Positions 7,826 to 15,018 of a stretch of 36,391 nt of DNA are shown here, one piece after another (positions within the stretch are counted from its first letter, which is position 1; every line of letters starts with the position of its first letter). A program made the position numbers and the translations under genes. The notes under the pieces were generated by a model. That model had not been told where the DNA came from. It did no database searches and saw only the letters and a list, made by a program, of their open reading frames with translations. Source of the stretch: Cognatishimia sp. F0-27 (lineage in GTDB: Bacteria; Pseudomonadota; Alphaproteobacteria; Rhodobacterales; Rhodobacteraceae); the NCBI RefSeq assembly GCF_020667845.1, contig NZ_JAFMPQ010000043.1, positions 1 to 36,391 on the forward strand, read 5' to 3'.

Positions 7826-9013
7826 TTATTCTGCGGCGACCCGCGTGTCCGTCGTTTCCTTGAGATGCTCCATCGCCGCCTGCGCCCCTCCCGACGCGTG
7901 CGGAATGCCAGCCTTGGCAAGACCCATCTCGACACCCGACAGGGTCGCCATCAGCATCAGGTCGTTGAAATCTCCCAGGTGACCGATGCGGAACACCTTG
8001 TCGGCAACCTTCGACAACCCGTTACCGAGCGAGATGTCATAATGCTTCAGTGTCGTGGCGCGGAAGGCGTCCGCCGAATGCCCCTCCGGCACCATAACCG
8101 CCGTCAGCACGCCGGATTCCTGGCCCTGCCGCGCACAGAGCACTTCGAGCCCCCATGCGCGCACCGCGGCCCGGGTCGCCGCGCCGTGACGGGCGTGGCG
8201 CGCAAACACGTTGTCGAGCCCTTCCTCGTGCAGCATGTCGATGGCCTCGTTGAGACCATAAAGCAGGTTGGTGCCGGGTGTGTAGGGGAAGTAGCCGGTC
8301 TTGTTTGGGCCAACCATGTCATGCCAGTCCCAGTAGCTGCGCGGCATGGTGACGGATTTGGCATGGTCCAGAGCGCGGTCGCTGACCGCGTTGAAGCTCA
8401 GCCCCGGTGGCAGCATCAAGCCCTTTTGCGAGCCGGAGACGCAGACATCCACGCCCCATTCGTCAAAGCGGAAGTCGATCGAGGCCAGCCCGGAGATCGA
8501 ATCGACCATCAACAGGCCAGGGTGGCCCGCCGCATCCATCGCCTTGCGCACCTCGGCAATCGGAGAGACCGACCCGGTCGAGGTTTCGTTGTGCACCACG
8601 CAGACGGCCTTGATCTCGTGCGCGGTGTCGGCACGAAGGCGCGCTTCGATGCGGTCGGGTTCGGCCCCGCCGCGCCAGTCACCTTCGATGAATTCCGGCT
8701 CCATGCCGATCTTGCGCGCCATCTTGTTCCATAGCGTCGCGAAATGGCCGGTCTCGAACATCAGAACCTTGTCGCCGGGCGCGCATGTGTTCACCAGCGC
8801 CGCCTCCCATGCGCCGGTGCCCGAGGAGGGGAAGATAAAGACGTTCTGGTTGGTCTTGAAGATGGTCTTCATGCCGTCCAGCGCCTTTTTTCCCACCTCG
8901 GCAAAATCGGGGCCGCGATGGTCAATGGTTTGTTGACCGATGGCCTTGAGGATGCGGTCGGGGACCGCGCTCGGTCCTGGAATCTGCAAGAAATGTCTGC
9001 CGGCCTGGCGCAT
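7826..9013 (-). CDS. Class V PLP-dependent aminotransferase, serine/alanine/aspartate-glyoxylate family
   Basis: A 395-residue fold-type I PLP enzyme. The N-terminus GRHFLQIPGPSAVPDRILKAI and the motif HRGPDF are hallmarks of the glyoxylate aminotransferase family. The PLP lysine is Lys197 in SGSQKGLMLPPGLSF, and the cofactor-contacting aspartate lies in LLMVDSISGLASIDF. GGGGAGGA precedes the start at a good distance. Family enzymes usually move an amino group from serine, alanine or aspartate to glyoxylate; the donor cannot be decided here. It leads the operon with dctPQM and the GlcG-like gene and is divergent from the FAD/Fe-S dehydrogenase, which would supply the 2-oxoacid. Other class V roles, such as a taurine- or phosphonate-pyruvate type, are less likely because the start motif is typical of the glyoxylate group. 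Confidence 0.9.
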   Translation of the reverse strand: MRQAGRHFLQIPGPSAVPDRILKAIGQQTIDHRGPDFAEVGKKALDGMKTIFKTNQNVFIFPSSGTGAWEAALVNTCAPGDKVLMFETGHFATLWNKMARKIGMEPEFIEGDWRGGAEPDRIEARLRADTAHEIKAVCVVHNETSTGSVSPIAEVRKAMDAAGHPGLLMVDSISGLASIDFRFDEWGVDVCVSGSQKGLMLPPGLSFNAVSDRALDHAKSVTMPRSYWDWHDMVGPNKTGYFPYTPGTNLLYGLNEAIDMLHEEGLDNVFARHARHGAATRAAVRAWGLEVLCARQGQESGVLTAVMVPEGHSADAFRATTLKHYDISLGNGLSKVADKVFRIGHLGDFNDLMLMATLSGVEMGLAKAGIPHASGGAQAAMEHLKETTDTRVAAE

Positions 9014-9058
9014 CGAATTGTGTCCTCCCCAGGCGCCATTGGCTGGCGCGATTATGTG

Positions 9059-9087
9059 TTGTCAAAACGTAATTATGAATTCATAAT
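9059..9087 (+). promoter_or_regulatory. Sigma-70-type promoter for the FAD/Fe-S dehydrogenase-gntR operon
   Basis: TTGTCA (9059-9064) and CATAAT (9082-9087) are separated by exactly 17 bp and each match the consensus at five of six positions. The dehydrogenase gene starts 65 bp downstream. The -10 element lies within the 18-bp palindrome, so a bound repressor would block it. For the divergent leftward operon, a TTGACT element lies on the minus strand at 9095-9090, but its -10 is weak. Confidence 0.65.
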
Positions 9088-9088
9088 T
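9071..9088. promoter_or_regulatory. 18-bp perfect palindrome, candidate GntR operator
   Basis: AATTATGAATTCATAATT is a perfect inverted repeat in the 138-bp region between the divergent aminotransferase and dehydrogenase genes. It is much more AT-rich than its surroundings and overlaps the rightward -10. The GntR/FCD gene at 12040 is in the rightward operon, so autoregulation and control of both operons from this site is the simplest reading. Confidence 0.65.
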
Positions 9089-9151
9089 CAGTCAACATAA
9101 AAGTGAGGATGGCGCAAATCGCTTGTCCCGCAGGGAGGAAAACAACGGCTC

Positions 9152-12040
9152 ATGCGTGAGAATTCCCGTCTTTCCAATCGCTTGTCGTCTTCTGTTGAAG
9201 GAGATGTCCTGTCTGATGCCGGTGCGCGGGCGCGCTATGCGACGGATGCATCGATCTATCAGATGGTGCCTGAAGCGGTGGTTGTGCCACGATCGGTCGG
9301 CGATATCGAGGCCGCGATGCAGATCGCGCGCGAAGAGGAGGTGCCCGTTCTGCCGCGCGGCGGCGGCACCTCGCAATGTGGCCAGACCGTGAACCGGGCG
9401 GTGGTGCTCGACAATTCGCGCCATCTCAACAAGATCATCGAGATCGACCCGCAAGGGCTGACCGCGACGGTGCAGCCGGGCGTGGTGCTGGACGAGTTGA
9501 ACCGGGCGCTCAAGCCGCATGGGCTCTGGTTTCCGGTGGACCCCTCCACGGCGTCGCGCTGCACCCTCGGCGGTATGGCAGCGAACAATTCCTCGGGCGG
9601 CAAGTCACTGCGGTTCGGGATCATGCGGGACAATGTGCGCGCCATTTCCGCGATCCTGCCCGACGGGTCCAAGGCGCGGTTCAACGGGCGCACGCCGGAA
9701 CCGGGGCCCTATGCGGACCTCGTGCGGGACATGCGCGCGCTGGGGCAGCGCGAGGCCGAGGAGATCGATGCCCGCTTTCCCAAGGTCCAGCGCCGGGTGG
9801 GCGGCTACAACATCGACGCGCTGACCGGCAATGACGTCAACATGGCGCATCTGCTGGTCGGCTCGGAAGGCACGCTGGCCTATTTCACGGAGCTGGAGCT
9901 GAGCCTTGCGCATCTGCCCGGCGAGAAAGTGACGGGCGTGTGCCACTTTCCGACCTTCTATGCGGCGATGGACGCGGCCCAGCATCTTGTCACGCTTAAT
10001 CCGCAGGGCGTGGAGTTGATCGATGACACGATGATTGCGCTGGGGCGGGACATTCCGCTGTTCCGCAAGACGATCGAAGCCTTCGTGGAGGGCGATCCCG
10101 CGGCGCTGTTGCTGGTCGAGTTCGCCGAAGGCAGCGCAGAGGGCAACGCCGCCAAGCTGGCGGAGCTGTCGCAACTCATGGGGGATCTCGGCTTTTCCTT
10201 CAGCGCGACGGGGGACGGCTGGGGCGGGGTGGTTCCGGTGGTGGATAACCGCCTTCAGGGGGCGATTGCGGAATATCGCAAATCCGGGCTCAACGTCATG
10301 ATGTCCATGAAGCAGGAGGGCAAGCCGATCTCCTTCGTGGAGGATTGCGCCGTCGCACTTCCGGATCTGGCGGAATATACCGCCGGCCTGACGGAGATTT
10401 TCGGCAGGCACGGCACCAAGGGGACGTGGTATGCCCATGCCTCCGTTGGCTGTCTGCACGTGCGGCCCGTGCTCAACATGCGCCAGGACAAGGACGTCAA
10501 GACGATGCGGGCGATCGCCGAGGAGGCGTTCGACCTTGTGAAGCGCTACAAGGGCTCGCATTCCGGTGAGCATGGCGACGGGATCGTGCGCTCCGAGTTC
10601 CACGAAAAGATGTTCGGCCCGCGCATCGTCAGCGCCTTCGAAGAGGTCAAGGCGCGGTTCGATCCCACGGGGCTGATGAACCCCGGCAAGATCGTGCACG
10701 CGCCCGCGATGGATGATCGCCGCGTGTTCCGCTACGGGCCGAATTACACGGTGCCGGATTTCGAGACCGCGCTGGACTGGTCTGCATGGCCGGGAGCGGC
10801 TGGCGGCTTTCAAGGCGCAGTGGAGATGTGCAACAACAACGGCGCCTGCCGCAAGCTCAAGGGAGGCGTGATGTGCCCGTCCTTCCGCGCCACGCGCAAC
10901 GAGCGTGACGCAACGCGCGGGCGGGCGAACACGCTGCGCTTTGCCATCAGCGGCCAGATGCCCGGCGGGCTGACCTCCGAGGCGATGGCCGACACGATGA
11001 AGTATTGCGTGTCGTGCAAGGCATGTCGCCGCGAATGTCCGACAGGTGTGGACATGGCGCGGATGAAGATCGAGGTGCTGGCTGCGCGGCGCAAGGCGGG
11101 CGGGCTGACGCTGGCCGAAAAGCTGGTCGGTTACCTGCCGCGTTACGCGCCGACGGCGGCGCGCTTTGCCTGGGCGATGAACCTGCGCAACAAGATCGGG
11201 CCGGTCCGGCGGCTGGCCGAGGGGCTGACGGGCGTGTCGCACAAGCGCGATCTGCCGGTGTGGGCGTCCGACCCGTTCCGCGATGACGAGGCGCAGGACA
11301 ACGACCCGCAGGTGTTGCTCTTTGCGGATGTGTTCAACCGGTATTTCGAACCGGAGAATTTGCGCGCCGCGGTCCGGGTGCTGCGCGCGGCGGGGCTGCG
11401 GGTCGCGGTTGCCGGGGACGGCTCGGGCCGGGCGCTCGACTGCGGGCGCACGTTGCTCGCGGTGGGCTGCGTCGAGGAGGCGCGCGCGGAGGCGCAGCGG
11501 GTGATCTCTGCCACCCGCGACGCGGTGTCCCGCGGCGTGCCGGTGGTGGGGTTGGAGCCGTCCTCGATCCTGACGCTGCGGGACGAGTTCCTGGGTCTGT
11601 GCCCGGGTCCGGAGGCAGAGGCGCTGTCGGAGGCGGCAAAGACCTTCGAAGAGTTCCTCGTCAGCTGTCCCGATCTACCGCTCAAACCGCTCGGCCGACC
11701 GGTTTTCGTGCACGGGCATTGCCACCAGAAAGCGCATGACGCGGTTTCGCCGATGCTCGATCTGCTGGACCGTATCCCCGACACCGAAGTGACCATGATC
11801 GAAAGCAGCTGCTGCGGCATGGCGGGGGCGTTTGGATATGCGCCGGAGACCATCGACATGTCGCTGCGGATGGCCAATCTCGACCTGTTCCCGGCGCTTG
11901 AGCGCGCGCCGCAGGATGCGATCATCGTCGCTGACGGCACGTCGTGCCGGCACCAGATCGCCGATGGCACCCCGCGCCGCGCCAAGCATATGGCGCGGGT
12001 GTTGGACGAAGCGCTCGGAGCAAGAGGGGGGGCGGCGTAA
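9152..12040 (+). CDS. Fused FAD-linked and Fe-S 2-hydroxyacid dehydrogenase (GlcD-GlcF/YdiJ type)
   Basis: A 962-residue two-part enzyme. The N-terminal half is a VAO/PCMH-type FAD domain (PRGGGTS at 68-74 binds the FAD pyrophosphate), followed by the FAD-oxidase C-terminal domain with SHSGEHGDGIVRSEF and the end FDPTGLMNPGKIV. The C-terminal half is GlcF-like: a cysteine cluster near 559-575 (CNNNGACRKL and MCPSF), a 4Fe-4S motif CVSCKACRRECP near 619, and two CCG-domain signatures, HGHCHQKAH near 853 and SSCCGMAGAFGY near 884. The family oxidises D-2-hydroxyacids (D-lactate, glycolate, D-2-hydroxyglutarate) and passes electrons to the quinone pool; the substrate is not readable. The stop overlaps the gntR start by one base (TAATG). 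It is likely controlled by the palindrome at 9071. Confidence 0.94.
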   Translation: MRENSRLSNRLSSSVEGDVLSDAGARARYATDASIYQMVPEAVVVPRSVGDIEAAMQIAREEEVPVLPRGGGTSQCGQTVNRAVVLDNSRHLNKIIEIDPQGLTATVQPGVVLDELNRALKPHGLWFPVDPSTASRCTLGGMAANNSSGGKSLRFGIMRDNVRAISAILPDGSKARFNGRTPEPGPYADLVRDMRALGQREAEEIDARFPKVQRRVGGYNIDALTGNDVNMAHLLVGSEGTLAYFTELELSLAHLPGEKVTGVCHFPTFYAAMDAAQHLVTLNPQGVELIDDTMIALGRDIPLFRKTIEAFVEGDPAALLLVEFAEGSAEGNAAKLAELSQLMGDLGFSFSATGDGWGGVVPVVDNRLQGAIAEYRKSGLNVMMSMKQEGKPISFVEDCAVALPDLAEYTAGLTEIFGRHGTKGTWYAHASVGCLHVRPVLNMRQDKDVKTMRAIAEEAFDLVKRYKGSHSGEHGDGIVRSEFHEKMFGPRIVSAFEEVKARFDPTGLMNPGKIVHAPAMDDRRVFRYGPNYTVPDFETALDWSAWPGAAGGFQGAVEMCNNNGACRKLKGGVMCPSFRATRNERDATRGRANTLRFAISGQMPGGLTSEAMADTMKYCVSCKACRRECPTGVDMARMKIEVLAARRKAGGLTLAEKLVGYLPRYAPTAARFAWAMNLRNKIGPVRRLAEGLTGVSHKRDLPVWASDPFRDDEAQDNDPQVLLFADVFNRYFEPENLRAAVRVLRAAGLRVAVAGDGSGRALDCGRTLLAVGCVEEARAEAQRVISATRDAVSRGVPVVGLEPSSILTLRDEFLGLCPGPEAEALSEAAKTFEEFLVSCPDLPLKPLGRPVFVHGHCHQKAHDAVSPMLDLLDRIPDTEVTMIESSCCGMAGAFGYAPETIDMSLRMANLDLFPALERAPQDAIIVADGTSCRHQIADGTPRRAKHMARVLDEALGARGGAA

Positions 12041-12720
12041 TGTTGAGCCAACAGATCAAGCGCCCGTCACTGCATGAAGAGCTGGTCGAACGTCTGCGCA
12101 GCCTGGTGGTGGAGGATGGGCTCAAACCGGGCGAGAAAGTCCCGGAAAAGGAGCTTTGCGAAACTTTCGGCGTGTCTCGCACGCCGCTGCGCGAGGCACT
12201 CAAGGTGCTGGCGTCCGAAGGGTTCGTAGTCCTGCAGGCCAATCGGGGCGCGCGCGTGGCGCAGATCACCCGCGAGGAACTTGAGAACACCTTTCCGGTG
12301 ATCGCGGTTCTTGAACAGCTTGTGGGGGAGATCGCCTGTGAGCGGCTCGACACGGAGGAGCTGGCCTGGATCGAACAGCGCCATGCGGCGATGGTCGCGG
12401 CCTTCAGGGCGCGGGACCGGAAGGCCTATTTCCAGGCCAATCAGGACATCCACCAGGCGCTGCTTCGGGGCACGCGCAACGATATCCTCGAAGGACATCA
12501 CAAGTTGCTGGCCGCGCGGGTGCGCCGGGCGCGTTTCATGGCGAACCTGTCCGATGAACGCTGGACGCAGGCGATCGAGGAGCACGAGACCATGATGGAG
12601 CGTCTGCGTGCGCGGGACGCGCAGGGTCTCGGCGCAGTGATGAAACAACACATGATGAACAAGCACGCCGCGCATATGGCCGCGCTCGACAGATCCGAGC
12701 AGGCGCCGGAGGAGACCTGA
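12040..12720 (+). CDS. GntR family transcriptional regulator, FCD subfamily
   Basis: A 226-residue regulator. The N-terminal winged helix (about 1-75) has LKPGEKVPEKELCETFGVSRTPLREALKVLASEGFV, a near-consensus GntR motif. The all-helical FCD effector domain (about 85-215) carries the metal/ligand-binding histidines in FQANQDIHQALL, EEHETMMERL and KQHMMNKHA. Its ATG overlaps the dehydrogenase stop, so it is translationally coupled to it. FCD regulators commonly sense organic acids, here perhaps the TRAP substrate or a 2-oxoacid. A probable terminator (12757-12798) follows the gene. Confidence 0.94.
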   Translation: MLSQQIKRPSLHEELVERLRSLVVEDGLKPGEKVPEKELCETFGVSRTPLREALKVLASEGFVVLQANRGARVAQITREELENTFPVIAVLEQLVGEIACERLDTEELAWIEQRHAAMVAAFRARDRKAYFQANQDIHQALLRGTRNDILEGHHKLLAARVRRARFMANLSDERWTQAIEEHETMMERLRARDAQGLGAVMKQHMMNKHAAHMAALDRSEQAPEET

Positions 12721-12756
12721 CAGCGCGCGCCACGGCCCACGACGCGGCGTCCGACG

Positions 12757-12798
12757 CGCGACAGGGCCGCAGCTGCATCGGGACAGCCCGCTGTCGCG
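12757..12798 (+). terminator. Hairpin after gntR
   Basis: CGCGACAG (12757-12764) and CTGTCGCG (12791-12798) form a perfect 8-bp stem; inside it GGGC and GCCC can extend the pairing. It follows the gntR stop by 37 nt and has no U-tract. It probably separates the dehydrogenase operon from the crotonase-CoA transferase operon. Confidence 0.45.
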
Positions 12799-12833
12799 TC
12801 TCGTCACGCGCATGGCAACGTTTCAGCCCGGTT

Positions 12834-12839
12834 TTGACA
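12834..12839 (+). promoter_or_regulatory. Possible -35 element upstream of the crotonase gene
   Basis: A perfect TTGACA lies 47 bp upstream of the crotonase start, after the gntR terminator. No good -10 is seen at 16-18 bp, so the promoter call is weak. It is the only consensus-like element in this 166-bp gap. Confidence 0.3.
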
Positions 12840-12886
12840 GGCGGATCAGGCACAGCCCAACTTATCAGTTTCAGAGGACCAGACCC

Positions 12887-13663
12887 ATGACAGGAGACAT
12901 CACATCAGAGCTGCGCGGCAGCAGCCTCTGGGTCACGTTCAACCGTCCCGAGGCACGGAACGCGCTGACGTTTGCGATGTATGAAGAGCTTGCGCGGCTG
13001 TGTGAGACGGTGCCGACCGATGGCACAGTCAAGGCGATGATCGTCACCGGTGCCGGCGGCAAGGCGTTCGCGGCGGGCACCGACATGACCCAGTTCCGGG
13101 CCTTCGAGACCCCGCAGGATGCGCTGGATTACGAGAACGAGATCACCCGTGTGCTGGGCGCGGTGGACCGCTGCCCGGTGCCGACCATCGCCGCGATCCA
13201 CGGCGCCTGCACCGGGGGTGGCGCGTCCATCGCGGCGGCGTGCGATATTCGTATTGCGACGGACGCGCTCAAGTTCGGCTTTCCGATCGCGCGCACGCTT
13301 GGCAATTGCCTGAACGCCGGCAACCTGGCGCGGCTGAGCGAGTTGATGGGCGCAGGCCGCGTGCGCGAGATGATCTTCACCGCGCGGCTGATGGGGGCGG
13401 ATGAAGCGCTTTCCGTGGGTCTTGTCTCGGAGGTGCTTGCGGATGAGGCGGCGCTTCTGGAACGGGCCGACGCGCTGGCCGCGCGGCTTGCGGGCATGGC
13501 GCCGCTCACCTTGCGCGCGACCAAGGAGGCGATGCGGCGCAACCGGGACGCGCTGGCGGTCACGGACGATGACCTGATCACCATGTGCTACATGAGCGAG
13601 GACTTCAAACACGGTCTGCAAGCCTTCCTTGCAAAGGCCAAGCCGGAATGGAGCGGTCGATGA
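12887..13663 (+). CDS. Crotonase-fold protein lacking both classical hydratase glutamates
   Basis: A 258-residue enoyl-CoA hydratase/isomerase superfamily protein. The oxyanion-hole regions are intact (KAFAAGTDMTQF and HGACTGGGAS). The two catalytic glutamates of classical enoyl-CoA hydratase are replaced: the GGGCE position reads GGGAS (Ser114), and the GQPE position reads GFPI (Ile134), followed by the unusual ARTLGNCLNAGN. It should therefore bind a CoA thioester but is unlikely to hydrate by the classical mechanism; isomerase, hydrolase, decarboxylase or lyase activity is possible. GAGG precedes the start at 12887. Its last four bases overlap the CoA-transferase start (ATGA), so the two are made together. 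The gene is downstream of gntR but probably in a separate unit. Confidence 0.9.
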   Translation: MTGDITSELRGSSLWVTFNRPEARNALTFAMYEELARLCETVPTDGTVKAMIVTGAGGKAFAAGTDMTQFRAFETPQDALDYENEITRVLGAVDRCPVPTIAAIHGACTGGGASIAAACDIRIATDALKFGFPIARTLGNCLNAGNLARLSELMGAGRVREMIFTARLMGADEALSVGLVSEVLADEAALLERADALAARLAGMAPLTLRATKEAMRRNRDALAVTDDDLITMCYMSEDFKHGLQAFLAKAKPEWSGR

Positions 13664-14871
13664 GCGGCGCGCGCGGGCAGGGGCCCTTGCAGGGCATGAA
13701 GGTGGTCGAGCTGGCGCATATCATGGCCGGCCCGGCCTGCGGCATGATGCTGGCGGACATGGGCGCCGATGTCATCAAGGTCGAGAAACCGGACGGCGAT
13801 GACAGCCGCCGTTTCCTGCCGCCCGATATCGGCGGTGAAAGCGCGGCTTTCATGATGATGAACCGCAACAAGCGAGGCATTGCGCTCAACCTCAAGGATC
13901 CGGCCGCGATCGAGGCGCTGCAATGTTTGCTCGACGATGCCGATGTGGTGATCGAGAATTACCGCCATGACACGATGGCCCGGCTCGGCTTGGGCTATGA
14001 GGCGTTGCGCGCGCGCAACCCGCGACTGGTCTATTGCGCGATTTCCGGCTTCGGACGCAGCGGACCCTATGCAGGGCGGGGCGGGTTCGATCTCATCGCG
14101 CAGGGCATGTCGGGGCTGATGTCGATCACGGGCGAGGGGCCGGGGCGCCCGCCGGTCAAGCCAGGCGCGCCGATTGCCGATATCACCGCCGGGTTTCTGG
14201 CCGCCATGGGCTGCGTTGCCGCCTATAGCCGCGCCCGGGCCACCGGCGAGGGCCAGATGGTCGACACATCGCTGTTTGAAGCCGGAATCTCGCTGACCTA
14301 CTGGCAATCGGCCATTGCCTTTGCCACGGGCGAGGCGCCCGGTGCTCTCGGCTCGGCGCATCCGCTTAATGCGCCATACCAGTCGTTCCGCACGCGCGAC
14401 GGGTGGATCAACATCGGGGCGGCGAACCAGCGCAACTGGGAACGGCTGCTGGAGGTGCTGGACGCAGGTGAGCTGCGCGACGATCCGCGCTTTGCCACAA
14501 ATCGCGATCGGATGACCAACCTGTCGGCCCTTGTGCCGCTTCTCGAGGGGCACTTGCAAACCCGCGACACGCAGGATTGGCTGGCGCGGATGGATGCGGC
14601 AGGGCTGCCGGCTGGGCCGGTGATGGACATCTGCGAGATGCACCGCGATCCGCAGGCGGTCGCGCGCGACATGATCGTGGAGACCGAGCATCCGGTCGCG
14701 GGCCCCGTCAAGGCCATCGGCCTGCCGGTGAAATTCAGTGAAACGCCCGGCGGGGTGGTGCGCGCCGCGCCCACACTGGGCCAGCACGGGCCGGAGATCC
14801 TGGCCGAGCATGGCTATGACGCCAAGCGCATTGCAGCACTTCGGGACAGTGGCGCTCTGATCGTGGCCTAG
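13660..14871 (+). CDS. Family III CoA-transferase (CaiB/BaiF type)
   Basis: A 403-residue enzyme starting at the ATG overlapping the crotonase stop; upstream sequence in the frame belongs to the crotonase gene. Family hallmarks are present: KVVELAHIMAGPACGMMLADMGADVIKVE, NRNKRGIALNLKDP, and the probable catalytic aspartate Asp174 in APIADITAG. The racemase-type histidine of alpha-methylacyl-CoA racemase is a phenylalanine here (GGFDLIAQGMSG), favouring transferase over racemase. It would activate a carboxylic acid by moving CoA from a donor such as succinyl-CoA, and the crotonase-fold partner would act on the product. A GC-rich hairpin (14922-14937) follows. Confidence 0.93.
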   Translation: MSGARGQGPLQGMKVVELAHIMAGPACGMMLADMGADVIKVEKPDGDDSRRFLPPDIGGESAAFMMMNRNKRGIALNLKDPAAIEALQCLLDDADVVIENYRHDTMARLGLGYEALRARNPRLVYCAISGFGRSGPYAGRGGFDLIAQGMSGLMSITGEGPGRPPVKPGAPIADITAGFLAAMGCVAAYSRARATGEGQMVDTSLFEAGISLTYWQSAIAFATGEAPGALGSAHPLNAPYQSFRTRDGWINIGAANQRNWERLLEVLDAGELRDDPRFATNRDRMTNLSALVPLLEGHLQTRDTQDWLARMDAAGLPAGPVMDICEMHRDPQAVARDMIVETEHPVAGPVKAIGLPVKFSETPGGVVRAAPTLGQHGPEILAEHGYDAKRIAALRDSGALIVA

Positions 14872-14921
14872 GACTGGGACCACAAGACGCTCCTTCACAA
14901 GACGGTTGCGGAAAGCCGCGA

Positions 14922-14937
14922 CGCCCCCCCGGGGGCG
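14922..14937 (+). terminator. GC hairpin after the CoA-transferase gene
   Basis: CGCCCC (14922-14927) pairs with GGGGCG (14932-14937) around a 4-nt loop. It lies 51 nt past the stop and upstream of the ABC-operon promoter region. There is no U-tract, so its terminator function is inferred from position. Confidence 0.4.
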
Positions 14938-14963
14938 CGCTGCACAGACTTCAGATTTGTCTT

Positions 14964-14975
14964 GAATACGTATTC
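14964..14975. promoter_or_regulatory. 12-bp palindrome with central CG, candidate LacI-family operator
   Basis: GAATACGTATTC is a perfect palindrome centred on CG, the symmetry typical of LacI/GalR-family operators. It lies 44 bp upstream of the ABC binding-protein start and overlaps a plausible but weak promoter (TTGAAT at 14962-14967, 17-bp spacer, TACGCT). The LacI-type regulator encoded at 19677, at the end of the same ABC gene run, is the obvious candidate to bind it. Confidence 0.55.
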
Positions 14976-15018
14976 TTGCGCCTCTACGCTCAAATTGCGA
15001 CTGATCAGGGAGGACGAC

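Noticed and set aside
9605-11242. A 545-codon open frame on the minus strand
   Set aside because: Antisense to the FAD/Fe-S dehydrogenase gene, whose cofactor motifs are intact; the antisense product shows no family features.
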